A DNA stretch of 39,302 nucleotides from Chloroflexota bacterium (GCA_021779955.1 JAJXZS010000040.1:7328-46629); one strand, 5' to 3'; positions 22,312 to 30,840 are shown, counted from the stretch's first letter. Notes: generated from the letters alone by a model not told the origin. Program-made: numbers and translations.

Positions 22312-23220
22312 CTACTCCTCGCCCTCCAAAATCTTGCTCATCTCCAGCGGCACGCCCTTCTCTGGCGCAAGCACGAGCGAAATGGCGCCCTGCGGGCAGT
22401 GCGAGGTACACACGCCGCAGCCCATGCACTTCGCCGTGTCGACATGATTCAATTCATCCATCATTGTGATGGCGCCAAACTGGCAAAAATCGACACATTC
22501 CGCGCAGCCGATGCACAAATCCTCGTCCACTTGTGAGAGATAACCCGACGAAGCCAGCATGGGCGTACCGTGGAAGTGGGCATCCATGGCTCCGCAGCAG
22601 CAGGAGCAGCAGTTGCATATGGCGTAGAAGCGCTCGAACACAGCTTCCTTGAAGAAGGCGTGATGCACATGTCCGCGCTGCTCTTCGGCTTCGAGGATGG
22701 CGCAGGCTTCCGCGGGGGTAATGGCGCGGGACTTATCGGCATGGTATTGCAGCACAAAGCTGGCAAATGGCTCGCCGACGATGAGACACACATCCAGCGG
22801 GAGGCACGGATGTTCGCGGGCTGCGCGGCATGGACAATCCAGCACGGCGATATGGTCCGGATGCTCGAGGATCAGGCTGCGCGCCAGTTTGTACGGAATC
22901 ACGTGTTCGAGATCGGGCACGGCAATGTCGCGCTTGACGGTCACCAATTCACGCGCGGTCTGTAGCGGCACGACCTTGCCGTGGTAGGTATCTGCAAATT
23001 CGATCGCATCTGGGCTGCGCGGTTTCGCCGGAAACAGGCGGTTCCAGACGGGAAGAACGACGTTCAGGATCTTTGACAGCCAGGTGCTGCCGATGCCGGT
23101 TCCGATGTACAGGTAGGGGAAGCGCAAATAGACATAACCGTGAATCTTCTCTGCCAGCGGGAAGCCTGGAACCCGATTGGCTTCTTTCCAATAAGATCGT
23201 TTGGGAAATGATTCGGGCAT
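22312..23220 (-). CDS. Cys-rich 4Fe-4S ferredoxin-type protein
   Basis: 302 residues. Start ATG 23220 is chosen over upstream candidates because GGAGGAG lies three to four bases before it; an ATG 12 bases upstream has no such site. The C-terminal domain holds two 4Fe-4S motifs: C236, C239, C242, C246 and C265, C268, C271, C275, each followed by P or Q. Before it lies CNCCSCCCG (202-210), with seven cysteines packed together, and further back CPCRAAREHPC (129-139) and C145. These may form an additional metal site. No membrane helix is convincing, though a hydrophobic stretch (ILNVVLPVW) exists. Electron transfer in an anaerobic pathway is likely; the partner is unknown. Confidence 0.8.
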   Translation of the reverse strand: MPESFPKRSYWKEANRVPGFPLAEKIHGYVYLRFPYLYIGTGIGSTWLSKILNVVLPVWNRLFPAKPRSPDAIEFADTYHGKVVPLQTARELVTVKRDIAVPDLEHVIPYKLARSLILEHPDHIAVLDCPCRAAREHPCLPLDVCLIVGEPFASFVLQYHADKSRAITPAEACAILEAEEQRGHVHHAFFKEAVFERFYAICNCCSCCCGAMDAHFHGTPMLASSGYLSQVDEDLCIGCAECVDFCQFGAITMMDELNHVDTAKCMGCGVCTSHCPQGAISLVLAPEKGVPLEMSKILEGEE

Positions 23221-23284
23221 GCTCTCCTCCATACCGGTATGAATATGATTATGATACGGTATTTCGATCCATTTTTCCATCCAT

Positions 23285-23318
23285 AAAAAGGCGCTCATCC
23301 TATTTTGGATGAGCGCCT
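23285..23318 (-). terminator. Terminator of the asparaginase gene
   Basis: Reading on the minus strand, AGGCGCTCATCC (complement of 23307-23318) and GGATGAGCGCCT (complement of 23289-23300) pair over 12 bases, then TTTTT. It stands 19 bp after the stop codon. Confidence 0.9.
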
Positions 23319-23337
23319 GGGAGAGCATGGATTCAGG

Positions 23338-24372
23338 TTACTTCGCAGATCGAATTTCACCGATCTCGATATGGCGCCAGTTGTAGAGCGGGCGCGGAGC
23401 ATAAGGCGCAAGCTGCTTCATCTGTTCCGCGTCGAGCGCGCCCAATTTGCGCAGAATTTCGATGCAGGCGAGTGTCCGCGCGCGCGCACCGCCCTGATCG
23501 CCGTCAGAGATCTTCATGCAGATGCCCAGGGCGGGGGAGTTCTTGCCGTACGCGCCAGGCAGCAGCGCAATCGCCTGGTAACCCTCCCACCCGCCTTTGG
23601 AGAGGATCATTCCCTTGCCGGCAAGCATCAGGTCGGTATCGAAGGCGTTGGGTCCGGCAATCATGTCGGGGTTGGAGGTCATGGCGTGGAAAATGCGGCG
23701 CAGCGCAGAACGGCGCGGTTCAGGCAGGGCAGACGGATCCGCCAGTTGGGCAAATGCCCAAGCCGCAGCATGGAGTGGAATGGCAAAGACAGGCGCCGAG
23801 CAGCCGTCTGTGCCCAGGATGATCTGCTCTTTGGGCACGCCGGTCACCTGGCTGAAAGTGTCGAGGATAAGCTTCTGGGCGGGGTGCTGCGGGTTGAGGT
23901 AATCTTCCTTGGGAAACCCCATCAGCTTGCACAGGGCGAGCATGCCAGTGTGCTTGCCGGAGCAGTTGTGGCGGATGGGGGTAAAGGGTTCGCCGTTCTT
24001 GAGCATCCTTTCGGCAGTGGCCGGGTCTGTGGGGGGATGAATGCCGCACATCAGGTCGGATTCGGCGATGCCGATCTTCTTGTGGATGCCGGAGATGACC
24101 CTGACGTGCTCATCGGTGCCGTGATGCGAAGCGCACATCACTGCCAGTTCGCGCTCGGTGAGGTGAAACGCGTCCACCCCGCCGGCTTCGACGAATGCCA
24201 GCGCCTGGAAGGGTTTGGCCGAAGAACGCAGGAAGGTGACGATCTCGGGATCACCGGCGGATTGCACGACGCGGTTCTGTGCATCGACCACGGCATAAGC
24301 GCCGTAGTGGATACACTCGACGATGGGTCCGCGGGTGAGCTCGACGAGAGGAACATAATTGAAAGTTGTCAT
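23338..24372 (-). CDS. L-asparaginase, Rhizobium AnsA-like (Asparaginase II) family
   Basis: Hydrolyses L-asparagine to aspartate and ammonia. The start ATG 24372 (MTTFNYVPLVELTRG) fits the family and has AAAGGG six bases before it; an upstream frame extending to 24519 is non-coding leader. The protein is 344 residues. Characteristic blocks are LRSSAKPFQAL, CASHHGTDEH, RHNCSGKHTGMLALC, GTDGCSAPVF and DGDQGGARARTLAC. No signal peptide is present, so it acts in the cytoplasm. The gene is preceded by 235 bp with strong hairpins and followed by a clear terminator. Assignment to the PF06089-type family, not the bacterial type I/II asparaginases, is confident. Confidence 0.9.
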   Translation of the reverse strand: MTTFNYVPLVELTRGPIVECIHYGAYAVVDAQNRVVQSAGDPEIVTFLRSSAKPFQALAFVEAGGVDAFHLTERELAVMCASHHGTDEHVRVISGIHKKIGIAESDLMCGIHPPTDPATAERMLKNGEPFTPIRHNCSGKHTGMLALCKLMGFPKEDYLNPQHPAQKLILDTFSQVTGVPKEQIILGTDGCSAPVFAIPLHAAAWAFAQLADPSALPEPRRSALRRIFHAMTSNPDMIAGPNAFDTDLMLAGKGMILSKGGWEGYQAIALLPGAYGKNSPALGICMKISDGDQGGARARTLACIEILRKLGALDAEQMKQLAPYAPRPLYNWRHIEIGEIRSAK

Positions 24373-24607
24373 CAATAGCCCTTTGTGGGAGATAAACACG
24401 CGTGAATTGTACCACCGGAGGAAACCGGGATTGGAGAGGGGAGAATGGAAAGCTGTCAAATCTGCCGGTTTTCCGGCAGGGCGCTGCATCGCCCCGGGGA
24501 TCGCCCGGCTGACACCCAAACGCTTCTCGCAGGGTTCAGTCCCTCGGCGGCCTGCTAAAAATAGGGTAACTGCGCATAGCCAGCTTCTGACCTGTTATTT
24601 TGTTGGA
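24373..24607 (-). other. Structured leader of the asparaginase gene
   Basis: Non-coding on the minus strand between the aminotransferase stop and the asparaginase start. It contains, in order, GCAGG/CCTGC pairing, CCGGGCGATCCCCGG, GGGCGATGCAGCGCCC and CTGCCGGAAAACCGGCAG (seven perfect pairs), then an A/T-richer spacer and a possible TACAAT -10 about 40 bases before the start codon. I recognise no known riboswitch. The hairpins may instead be repeat remnants or a weak terminator. Confidence 0.4.
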
Positions 24608-26008
24608 CTATTGCACCATCGAGCGCGCAAACGCCAGGAATGCATCGACATCGGCAAAATTGCTGACCAGGCCAACCGAGATGCGCACGGCACCCGATGC
24701 CTTTCCGTCGATACACAGGCGGAATTCATCGTAAGTCAGGCGCTGCTCGTGGTTCGGGCGCGTGAAGCACGCAGTCAATTCGCTTGGCGTGATGCCCAGC
24801 GCCAGTTCGCCGGCGCCCGGGTTGCAGAAACAGCCCGTCCGCAGCGAAATGTTCACCCGGTTGGCGCGTTCTTCGATATAAGTATGGTCGATGACTGCGC
24901 CGCCTGCGTCGAAGAAATTCATCGCAATGGTTCCGCCGCGCCGCTCGGTATCGATGGGCCCGTAGATCTTGATCAACGGGCGGCCGTTGGCGTGCTTGAT
25001 CTCGAGGATATTTTCCAGCAGCCAGCCTGTCAGGCAGCGCACGCGTTCGTGAATGAGCTCCATCCCGATCGAGCGCAGGTGGTCGAGCCCTGTCTCCACA
25101 GCGGGGATGTTCAGGTAATCCAGAGTGCCGTCTTCGAATGCTGCCGGCGCATCTGCCAGGTAGTGCTTCTCTTCCTGCACCGAGACGACTGTGATCGTGC
25201 CGCCTGCGAACCAGGGCCGGCGCAATTTAGCCAACGCAGCGCGCCTGGCGATCAACGCCCCGACACCTGTGGGATAGCCGAACATCTTGTAAAAGGATAT
25301 GGGCACAAAATCCGGGTGAAAAACGCTCAGGTCGAGCTTGTTGGTGGGGGCAAATGCTGCGACATCGAGCAGCACATCCCAGCCGCGGGCGTGGGCGCGC
25401 TCGATCCAGTCAAGCGGATGCTGGACGGCGGAAAAATTGGATTGAGCAGGATAGGCGAAGAGCTTGTTCTTGCCGTGATCGACCTTATCGAGCATGGCGT
25501 CGATTCGCGAATCGTCTGCACGCATGCGCGGCGGCAAAACGGGCACATATGTCACCTCTGCTCCCTTTGCCAGCGCGAATTCACGAATGCCGTTGACCGA
25601 GTTGTGATTGTCATAGGTGAGCATGTAGTGGTCGCCAGGGTCGAAGGGGTAAGACTCGCCCACCAGCTTGAGCGCGCCGCTCGCGTTCGACGTGAAGATG
25701 ACCACATACTCCTCGGGCGAGGCGTTGAAGAAACGTAAGATCGACGCGCGGGTGCTTTCGATACGCTGGGTGGACGCCTGCGAGGTCGGATTGGATGAGT
25801 GCGGATTGCCAAAGACGCCATCGAGCAGCATTTTCTGCTCGGTCGCGATCTGCGAATCGGCATAGAGCCCGCCGCCTGTGTAATCGAGGTAGATCTGGCC
25901 CATGCGGTCGATACGCGAATACGATGTGCTGCGCAGATCGTCTATGGCAGCGGTGGAAGCGTAAGTTGGATAATGTGCAAGGAAGGTTTCGTATTGAGAA
26001 GTGGACAT
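24608..26008 (-). CDS. Class V aminotransferase-fold PLP protein, MOCOS-like
   Basis: PLP enzyme of the cysteine desulfurase/molybdenum-cofactor sulfurase branch. Start ATG 26008 (MSTSQYETF) is preferred over a longer frame; its 466 residues fit the N-terminal part of MOCOS. Visible are YLDYTGGGLYADSQ, GNPHSSNPTSQ, FTSNASGALKLV, LLDVAAFAPTN (PLP-binding Asp215) and the Schiff-base Lys241 in SFYKMFGYPTGVGALI. A conserved Cys region SLRTGCFCNPG, typical of MOCOS/NifS-like proteins, lies near 390-400. It lacks the C-terminal MOSC domain, so the acceptor may be different. It could mobilise sulfur from cysteine for a cofactor, but another substrate is possible. No clear ribosome site is seen. Gene stands alone, 235 bp before the asparaginase gene. 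Confidence 0.82.
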   Translation of the reverse strand: MSTSQYETFLAHYPTYASTAAIDDLRSTSYSRIDRMGQIYLDYTGGGLYADSQIATEQKMLLDGVFGNPHSSNPTSQASTQRIESTRASILRFFNASPEEYVVIFTSNASGALKLVGESYPFDPGDHYMLTYDNHNSVNGIREFALAKGAEVTYVPVLPPRMRADDSRIDAMLDKVDHGKNKLFAYPAQSNFSAVQHPLDWIERAHARGWDVLLDVAAFAPTNKLDLSVFHPDFVPISFYKMFGYPTGVGALIARRAALAKLRRPWFAGGTITVVSVQEEKHYLADAPAAFEDGTLDYLNIPAVETGLDHLRSIGMELIHERVRCLTGWLLENILEIKHANGRPLIKIYGPIDTERRGGTIAMNFFDAGGAVIDHTYIEERANRVNISLRTGCFCNPGAGELALGITPSELTACFTRPNHEQRLTYDEFRLCIDGKASGAVRISVGLVSNFADVDAFLAFARSMVQ

Positions 26009-26198
26009 GGCTTGATTAAACCACAAAATCAAGCATCAAACGCCCTGGCCTCCATCGACGTCGACCATTTCTTCACACTTCTTTCACACGCCGGAGATAC
26101 CATAATCATGGATTTGGATCATTTGGGTCTCTCTCCTCAAGTTCCTCCTCTTCGCCTGCGGTGGGGTGAAGGGGAGGAATGTTTTTAAGTCCCCGGCG

Positions 26199-26266
26199 GT
26201 AGGGGTGAAGCATCGTGGAGACGCCCTGAACGCCAAATAGCGCCGAACAATCACGAAGCTTCAACC
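26199..26266 (+). repeat. Palindromic repeat family, copy 8
   Basis: Begins GTAGGGGTGAAGCATCGTGG and ends CAATCACGAAGCTTCAACC. It abuts the 3' end of the GDPD gene, seven bases before its stop codon, so it could act as a terminator-like hairpin for the minus-strand operon. Confidence 0.8.
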
Positions 26267-26272
26267 GCTGTA

Positions 26273-27196
26273 CTACTCGTCCAGGATCTTTTGTACGACG
26301 GCCGTATCGTCGGTGATAATGCCCGTCGCGCCTGCTTCGATCAAATGACGGATATCGTTTTCGTCATTCACCGTCCAAACATAGACGTCGATCCCGGCAT
26401 CGCGCAAACTGCGCACGATTTCGAGATCTCCAATCGTCTTGATGCTGGGATTGAATCCCTGGGCAGCGTACTGGTTGACCAGGCTTATGGGATCATCCAC
26501 ATGTTTATCGACGAGAACTGCGGTGGCGATCTTGGGATTGGCTGCCTTCGAACGCGACAAATAATCATGATTGAACGAGGACACGATGACCCTGTCCACC
26601 ATGTCCAGTTTCTCGATGAGGGCGACCACTTTTTCCACAACATCCGCGTCGCCGGGCGTCCTGGAAAGGTCCTTGATCTCGACGTTGACTCTCCATTGGT
26701 TGTTTTTGGTGAGAACCAGCGCTTCCTCCAGCGTGGGGATCTGGAGCCCCTTCATTTTCTGCTGGTCTTCCACTGAAACCCGCCCGTTTTTGATCGTTCC
26801 AAAGGGGTCGGTCTCGATGAACCAGGATCCGAAGTCCAATTTCTTCAGTTCTTCGAGCGTGAATTGCCTGACATTCCAGGGCATCTGGTTTGGATAGACC
26901 GCCTTTGCGTTGGATGTTCGGGTCAGTGTATCGTCGTGAATCACCACCAACTGCCCGTCATAAGTCTCTGCCACATCCAGTTCCCACATGTCGGCGCCCA
27001 GCTCGAATGCCTTTTGCGCAGCCAGCAGGGTATTCTCGGGGGCGATCGAACGCGCGCCCCGGTGGGCGATCACGATGGGGAGGGGGTAACTTGAACCGGG
27101 TGTACTGGTATCTGACATGGGAGCAACTCCTGCCGGCTGACAAGCCGTAATGATCAAGAGACTGATAATAATAGCAAACAATCCTTTTTTGGTCAT
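26273..27196 (-). CDS. Glycerophosphodiester phosphodiesterase, lipoprotein
   Basis: Cleaves glycerophosphodiesters to sn-glycerol-3-phosphate and an alcohol, acting outside the membrane. The 307-residue protein starts with a signal peptide and lipobox IITAC (Cys19). The GDPD catalytic set is present: His45 in AHRGA, Glu72 and Asp74 in WELDVAETYDGQLVV, and His87 in IHDDTL. PENTL follows the first His as usual. It is the fourth gene of the ugpA-ugpE-ugpB-like operon, from which a hairpin terminator separates it, and supplies substrate for the importer. The short Ser/Thr/Pro tether is of the same style as the window's other lipoproteins. Confidence 0.92.
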   Translation of the reverse strand: MTKKGLFAIIISLLIITACQPAGVAPMSDTSTPGSSYPLPIVIAHRGARSIAPENTLLAAQKAFELGADMWELDVAETYDGQLVVIHDDTLTRTSNAKAVYPNQMPWNVRQFTLEELKKLDFGSWFIETDPFGTIKNGRVSVEDQQKMKGLQIPTLEEALVLTKNNQWRVNVEIKDLSRTPGDADVVEKVVALIEKLDMVDRVIVSSFNHDYLSRSKAANPKIATAVLVDKHVDDPISLVNQYAAQGFNPSIKTIGDLEIVRSLRDAGIDVYVWTVNDENDIRHLIEAGATGIITDDTAVVQKILDE

Positions 27197-27213
27197 AAAA
27201 TGCCACTTTCTAG

Positions 27214-27251
27214 AAAAAAAGTGGGAGCTTTACTTGCCACTCCCACTTTTT
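27214..27251 (-). terminator. Hairpin between ugpB-like and GDPD genes
   Basis: AAAAAGTGGGAG (27216-27227) and CTCCCACTTTTT (27240-27251) are perfect inverted repeats, flanked by A and T runs. On the minus strand it can end or reduce transcription before the GDPD gene, and it works in both directions. Confidence 0.75.
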
Positions 27252-27274
27252 CGTTCACTGATTTATCCGTTAGT

Positions 27275-28708
27275 CTATTGAGCGATTCCCATCGAAAGGT
27301 TGTATTCACCGATCGCCGATGTCACTGAGTCGGCTGCGGCGTTCAGCGCTTCTTCAGGAGTGGCTTTACCGGAAAGGATATCCTCGATCGTGCTTTCGAT
27401 CGTCGCACGGGCTTCGGGGAACACGCCGATCAACCCGCCGTTCGTCACGCGGTTGTTCGGGGCTGCATGCAGCTGTTCGATCGCCGTGGTGAAGGGTGGA
27501 TATTTTGCCATCCAGTCAACTGCGAGCTGTTCTTGATAGGCGGTCTTGCGAATGGGGAAATACCCGGACATGGTCTGCCAGTAAGCCTGCTCTGGAGCGG
27601 AAGCCATGAACTTGATATATTGCCATGCGCAGTCTTTCTCAGCCTGCGGGCGGTCTTTGATGATCCACAACGAGCCGCCGCCGATGATGGTGCCGAAATC
27701 GACCAGGGCCTGTTCGTTCGGGCGCGGCAGAAAAGCGGTGCCGATCTCGAATTTGCCGGCTGTGCTGTCCATCATTCCGCGTAAAACAGCGGTCGAATCG
27801 ATGAACATGGCAGTCTGACCGGCCAGGAATGCATTTCGCGTATCCACTGTTGCGCGGCCGTAGTTCGCCAGGATGCCCTCATCATACATGGACTTCCACC
27901 AGTTCATAACCGCGATGCCTTCAGGACTATTGAAGGTGGCTTCGGTTGCCGCAGAATCTCTGCCATTGCCGTTATTGACGTATTCGCCGCCGGAAACTGC
28001 AAGGAATTGTTCGAAGAACCATCCGTAGATGGCGAAAGCGCCGCCGTATACAGAAACGGAACCATCAGCATTCTTCTTGGTCAGCTTGCGGGCTGCTGCT
28101 GCAAATTCATCGAACGTCTTTGGAGGATTTGCGGGATCCAGTCCTGCTGCTGTGAACATGTCCTTGTTGTAATACAGGATGGGCGTCGAGGTATTGAACG
28201 GCATGGAATATTGCTTGCCATTCACCGTGTAGTATGCCAGCACGTTGGGTTCGAGATCCGACACATCATATTTCTCGGCATCGATGTAGTTTTGCACAGG
28301 CTCAGAAACGTCCAGGTCCACCATCAGGCGGGTGCCGATATCATAGAGCTGAATGACGGTGGGGGTATCTTTGCTCTGCAATCCGGCTTTCAACTTATTC
28401 AGGGAATCGTCGTAACTTCCCGCGTAAGTGTAGACGACATAGCAGCTATCCTGCGAGGCATTGAAATCGTTTGTCATTTGCGGGATGGCTTTGCCGCCAA
28501 TATCACCGGCCATGCTGTGCCAGAAATTGACTTTTGTGACCCCGGCTGTAGCTGGTGGGGGTGCCTGGGTGGGCTCAACAGCCGTGGGTGCCGACGTTGG
28601 AGCCGCCTGGGTGGCAGGTGGGGTGGTCGCTGCCGGCGTAGCGCATGATGATAGTACGAACGCTACGATCATCATTGCCGCCATTACCAAATACACTGAC
28701 TTCTTCAT
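27275..28708 (-). CDS. Glycerol-3-phosphate-type binding lipoprotein (UgpB-like)
   Basis: Extracytoplasmic binding protein of 477 residues; lipobox LSSC (Cys22) followed by an Ala/Pro/Thr tether to about residue 50. The mature part fits UgpB best: NFWHSMAGDIGG, FNASQDSCYVVYTYAGSYDDSLNKL, YDIGTRLMVDL and ILYYNKDMFTAAGLDPANPPKTFDE. UgpB uses an aromatic/acid pocket for the phosphate; I cannot verify those residues without alignment. The operon context with a GDPD supports glycerol-3-phosphate or glycerophosphodiesters as ligand. It is third after the two permease genes, an order ugpA-ugpE-ugpB, with the hairpin terminator behind it. Confidence 0.88.
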   Translation of the reverse strand: MKKSVYLVMAAMMIVAFVLSSCATPAATTPPATQAAPTSAPTAVEPTQAPPPATAGVTKVNFWHSMAGDIGGKAIPQMTNDFNASQDSCYVVYTYAGSYDDSLNKLKAGLQSKDTPTVIQLYDIGTRLMVDLDVSEPVQNYIDAEKYDVSDLEPNVLAYYTVNGKQYSMPFNTSTPILYYNKDMFTAAGLDPANPPKTFDEFAAAARKLTKKNADGSVSVYGGAFAIYGWFFEQFLAVSGGEYVNNGNGRDSAATEATFNSPEGIAVMNWWKSMYDEGILANYGRATVDTRNAFLAGQTAMFIDSTAVLRGMMDSTAGKFEIGTAFLPRPNEQALVDFGTIIGGGSLWIIKDRPQAEKDCAWQYIKFMASAPEQAYWQTMSGYFPIRKTAYQEQLAVDWMAKYPPFTTAIEQLHAAPNNRVTNGGLIGVFPEARATIESTIEDILSGKATPEEALNAAADSVTSAIGEYNLSMGIAQ

Positions 28709-28765
28709 GCTTCTCTCCTCCTGGGTGAATATGGATGGTTCTATTTGACTTGGATAAAATAAGAA

Positions 28766-29605
28766 TTATCCCTTAACTGCACCGGCGGTAAGACCGCGGA
28801 TGAGTTGGCGATTGCTGATGATGAATAACAGAAAAGTGGGAATCAAGATGATGACCACTCCCGCCATGACATTGTTGAACATGAACCTTTCCTGATCCTG
28901 CAGTAAGGAAATGCCGATCTGCACCGTCCGCATGTTCTCGTTGTTCGTGATCAATAACGGCCAGAGATATTGGTTGTATGTCTGCAGGAAACTGTAGACG
29001 GCGAGCGTGCCCAGCGCAGGACGGCCAAGGGGCAGCACGATTGTCCAGAGAAAGCGCAGGTGCCCACAGCCGTCCATCACGGCCGCGTCCCTCAATTCCA
29101 TGGGGATTTTGAGGAAGAATTGCCTCAACAGAAATGTGCCGAAACCGGTTGCCATGAAAGGTACTGCAAGGCCTTGAAAAGTGTCTGTCCAGCCGAGTTT
29201 CTTGATCAGCAGATAATTGGGGATGATCGTGGCTTCCCACGGGATCATCATGGTCGACAAAAAGACCAGGAAAAGGATGTTCTTGTACTTGAAATCGATG
29301 AACGCAAAAGCGTAAGCCGCGAGGCTCGCGGTGAGCAACTGCCCCAGCATCACCAGGCCCGATTGAATGACGCTGTTCAACATATAACGGCCCAATGGCG
29401 CTTGTTCCATTGCACGCTGGAAATTGGTCAGGTTGAATTGGCTCGGGAACAATTTCGGCGGAAACGAAGCCACCTCTGAGTCATTCAACAGGCTGATATT
29501 GATTGCCGACCAGACCGGAAAAAGCACCACGACCGCCGCCAGGATAAGAACAATGTACCAGAAGGCCGATTTGAGAAAGCTCATGGATTGAAAAGAAAGT
29601 TTCAT
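28766..29605 (-). CDS. ugpE: Permease of the glycerol-3-phosphate importer (UgpE-like)
   Basis: 279-residue CUT1-type permease with six helices: the first is SAFWYIVLILAAVVVLFPVWSA (residues 13-34, split around the Pro). EAA loop: DAAVMDGCGHLRFLWTIVLP. NDSEVASFPPKLFPSQFNL after the first helix is typical of UgpE/MalG. It begins in a four-base overlap with the upstream permease gene and ends 58 bp before ugpB. Role: forms the inner-membrane pore with the partner permease. Assignment to ugp rests on UgpB and GDPD as neighbours. Confidence 0.86.
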   Translation of the reverse strand: MKLSFQSMSFLKSAFWYIVLILAAVVVLFPVWSAINISLLNDSEVASFPPKLFPSQFNLTNFQRAMEQAPLGRYMLNSVIQSGLVMLGQLLTASLAAYAFAFIDFKYKNILFLVFLSTMMIPWEATIIPNYLLIKKLGWTDTFQGLAVPFMATGFGTFLLRQFFLKIPMELRDAAVMDGCGHLRFLWTIVLPLGRPALGTLAVYSFLQTYNQYLWPLLITNNENMRTVQIGISLLQDQERFMFNNVMAGVVIILIPTFLLFIISNRQLIRGLTAGAVKG

Positions 29606-30558
29606 TCGTAATGTACCTTTTTTTCAACAACCGTGAATTGGATGATGGTGAGTGAAAGCATGATGAAGAACAGGATCACCGCCTGGGCTGCGGCAAACCC
29701 GTACCTCCCATTGAAGTAAAACGCCTGATAAATGGAATAAACGATGACATCCGTCGAATTCGAAGGCCCGCCTTTGGTCAAAATATAGATTTGAGTAAAC
29801 GTCTGGAAAGCTGCCAGAATATCGATCACCACCAGGAAGAAAACGGTTGGGGATAATAACGGCAGTGTGATGGACTTGAATTTATTCCAGGCATTTGCGC
29901 CGTCGATCATCGCGCTTTCATACAGCTCTTCCGAAATCCCCTGCATACCCGCCAGCAGGATAACGGTATTGAGGCCCAATTGAAGCCACACAGAGCACAG
30001 CGAGATGGCCATGAGCGCCGTCTTGTCGCTGATCAGCCATGGGATGGCTTTGACGCCGATAAAACTGAGCAGGTAATTGAGGCTTCCTATGGTTGGATGG
30101 AACAGGTACATGAAGATCAGCGAAGCCGTGGCAGCCGATACGGCGATGGTGATGGAAAAGATCATGCGGAAAATGGCGATCCTTTTGAGCCGTAAATTGC
30201 CAAGCAAGGCCAGGATCATCGAAAAGACCAGCGTGGTGGGAACGGTATACAGCACAAATAATAGCGACCTGGTGATGCTATACGCAAAAGCCGGAGTCGC
30301 GATTAATTTCCGATAATTCTCAAGGCCGTAAAAGGCAACCGCTCTGCCGATCGGATCGGTGAGCTGGGTGCTGAGGATAAACGAGCGGACGAGGGGGACA
30401 AATACGAATGTAATAAAGATGATCAGAGCGGGAGACAGGAAGAGGAGCGCAGTAATAAATTTCTTCAGTTCTCTTTTTTGAACCCCCGAAAACCTTGGTT
30501 TCTTTTCGGGTGCAATACTTGCAGGAAATGTTTCCAGGATCTGAGATTGATTCGCCAT
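29602..30558 (-). CDS. ugpA: Permease of the glycerol-3-phosphate importer (UgpA-like)
   Basis: 318-residue CUT1-type permease, first gene of the operon. A charged N-terminal tail of about 30 residues precedes the first helix (FITALLFLSPALIIFITFVFVPL). EAA loop ESAMIDGANAWNKFKSITLP and TKGGPSNSTDV, both characteristic of UgpA/MalF, are clear. No gene for the ATPase UgpC is found here; like the sugar importer at 7648-10832, it may share a general CUT1 ATPase. The start is ATG 30558, within AT-rich leader sequence containing two hairpins. Confidence 0.86.
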   Translation of the reverse strand: MANQSQILETFPASIAPEKKPRFSGVQKRELKKFITALLFLSPALIIFITFVFVPLVRSFILSTQLTDPIGRAVAFYGLENYRKLIATPAFAYSITRSLLFVLYTVPTTLVFSMILALLGNLRLKRIAIFRMIFSITIAVSAATASLIFMYLFHPTIGSLNYLLSFIGVKAIPWLISDKTALMAISLCSVWLQLGLNTVILLAGMQGISEELYESAMIDGANAWNKFKSITLPLLSPTVFFLVVIDILAAFQTFTQIYILTKGGPSNSTDVIVYSIYQAFYFNGRYGFAAAQAVILFFIMLSLTIIQFTVVEKKVHYE

Positions 30559-30614
30559 GATTTCCCTTTTGAATCCAGGAATGACTAACCCTGACAGCTT
30601 GCCCGGTCCCCTGG

Positions 30615-30668
30615 TCAGTTGAGAACCACCAACTGATCCATCCTGTAGTCTCTATTACGATAGAGACT
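30615..30668 (-). promoter_or_regulatory. Two hairpins in the ugp leader
   Basis: TCAGTTG/CAACTGA (30615-30621 and 30630-30636, loop 8) and AGTCTCTAT/ATAGAGACT (30647-30655 and 30660-30668, tetraloop). Both are perfect and lie between the promoter at 30769-30796 and the ugpA-like start, so they could be operators or leader RNA structure; no known riboswitch was recognised. Confidence 0.5.
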
Positions 30669-30768
30669 GCGCCCCTGAAGTGCCGGGATTCATCTTTGGA
30701 ACTGAAGAAAAACCAGCCTATTGGTCGAGCGAATAAATTGGAAATGGGTGATTCACATGCGTAGTAAT

Positions 30769-30796
30769 AGTATAGCGATTTGTCTTTTCAATGCAA
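30769..30796 (-). promoter_or_regulatory. Promoter of the ugp operon
   Basis: On the minus strand TTGCAT, 16 bases, TATACT. The predicted transcript has about 200 bases before the ugpA-like start codon. Confidence 0.65.
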
Positions 30797-30840
30797 GCGG
30801 TAGGGGGTAACTTAAAAAGCTGTAAACTCGCTCACCAGGC

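Noticed and set aside
24359-25738. 459-codon plus-strand frame opposite the aminotransferase-like gene
   Set aside because: Antisense shadow; it has no motif and its start lies in the asparaginase leader.
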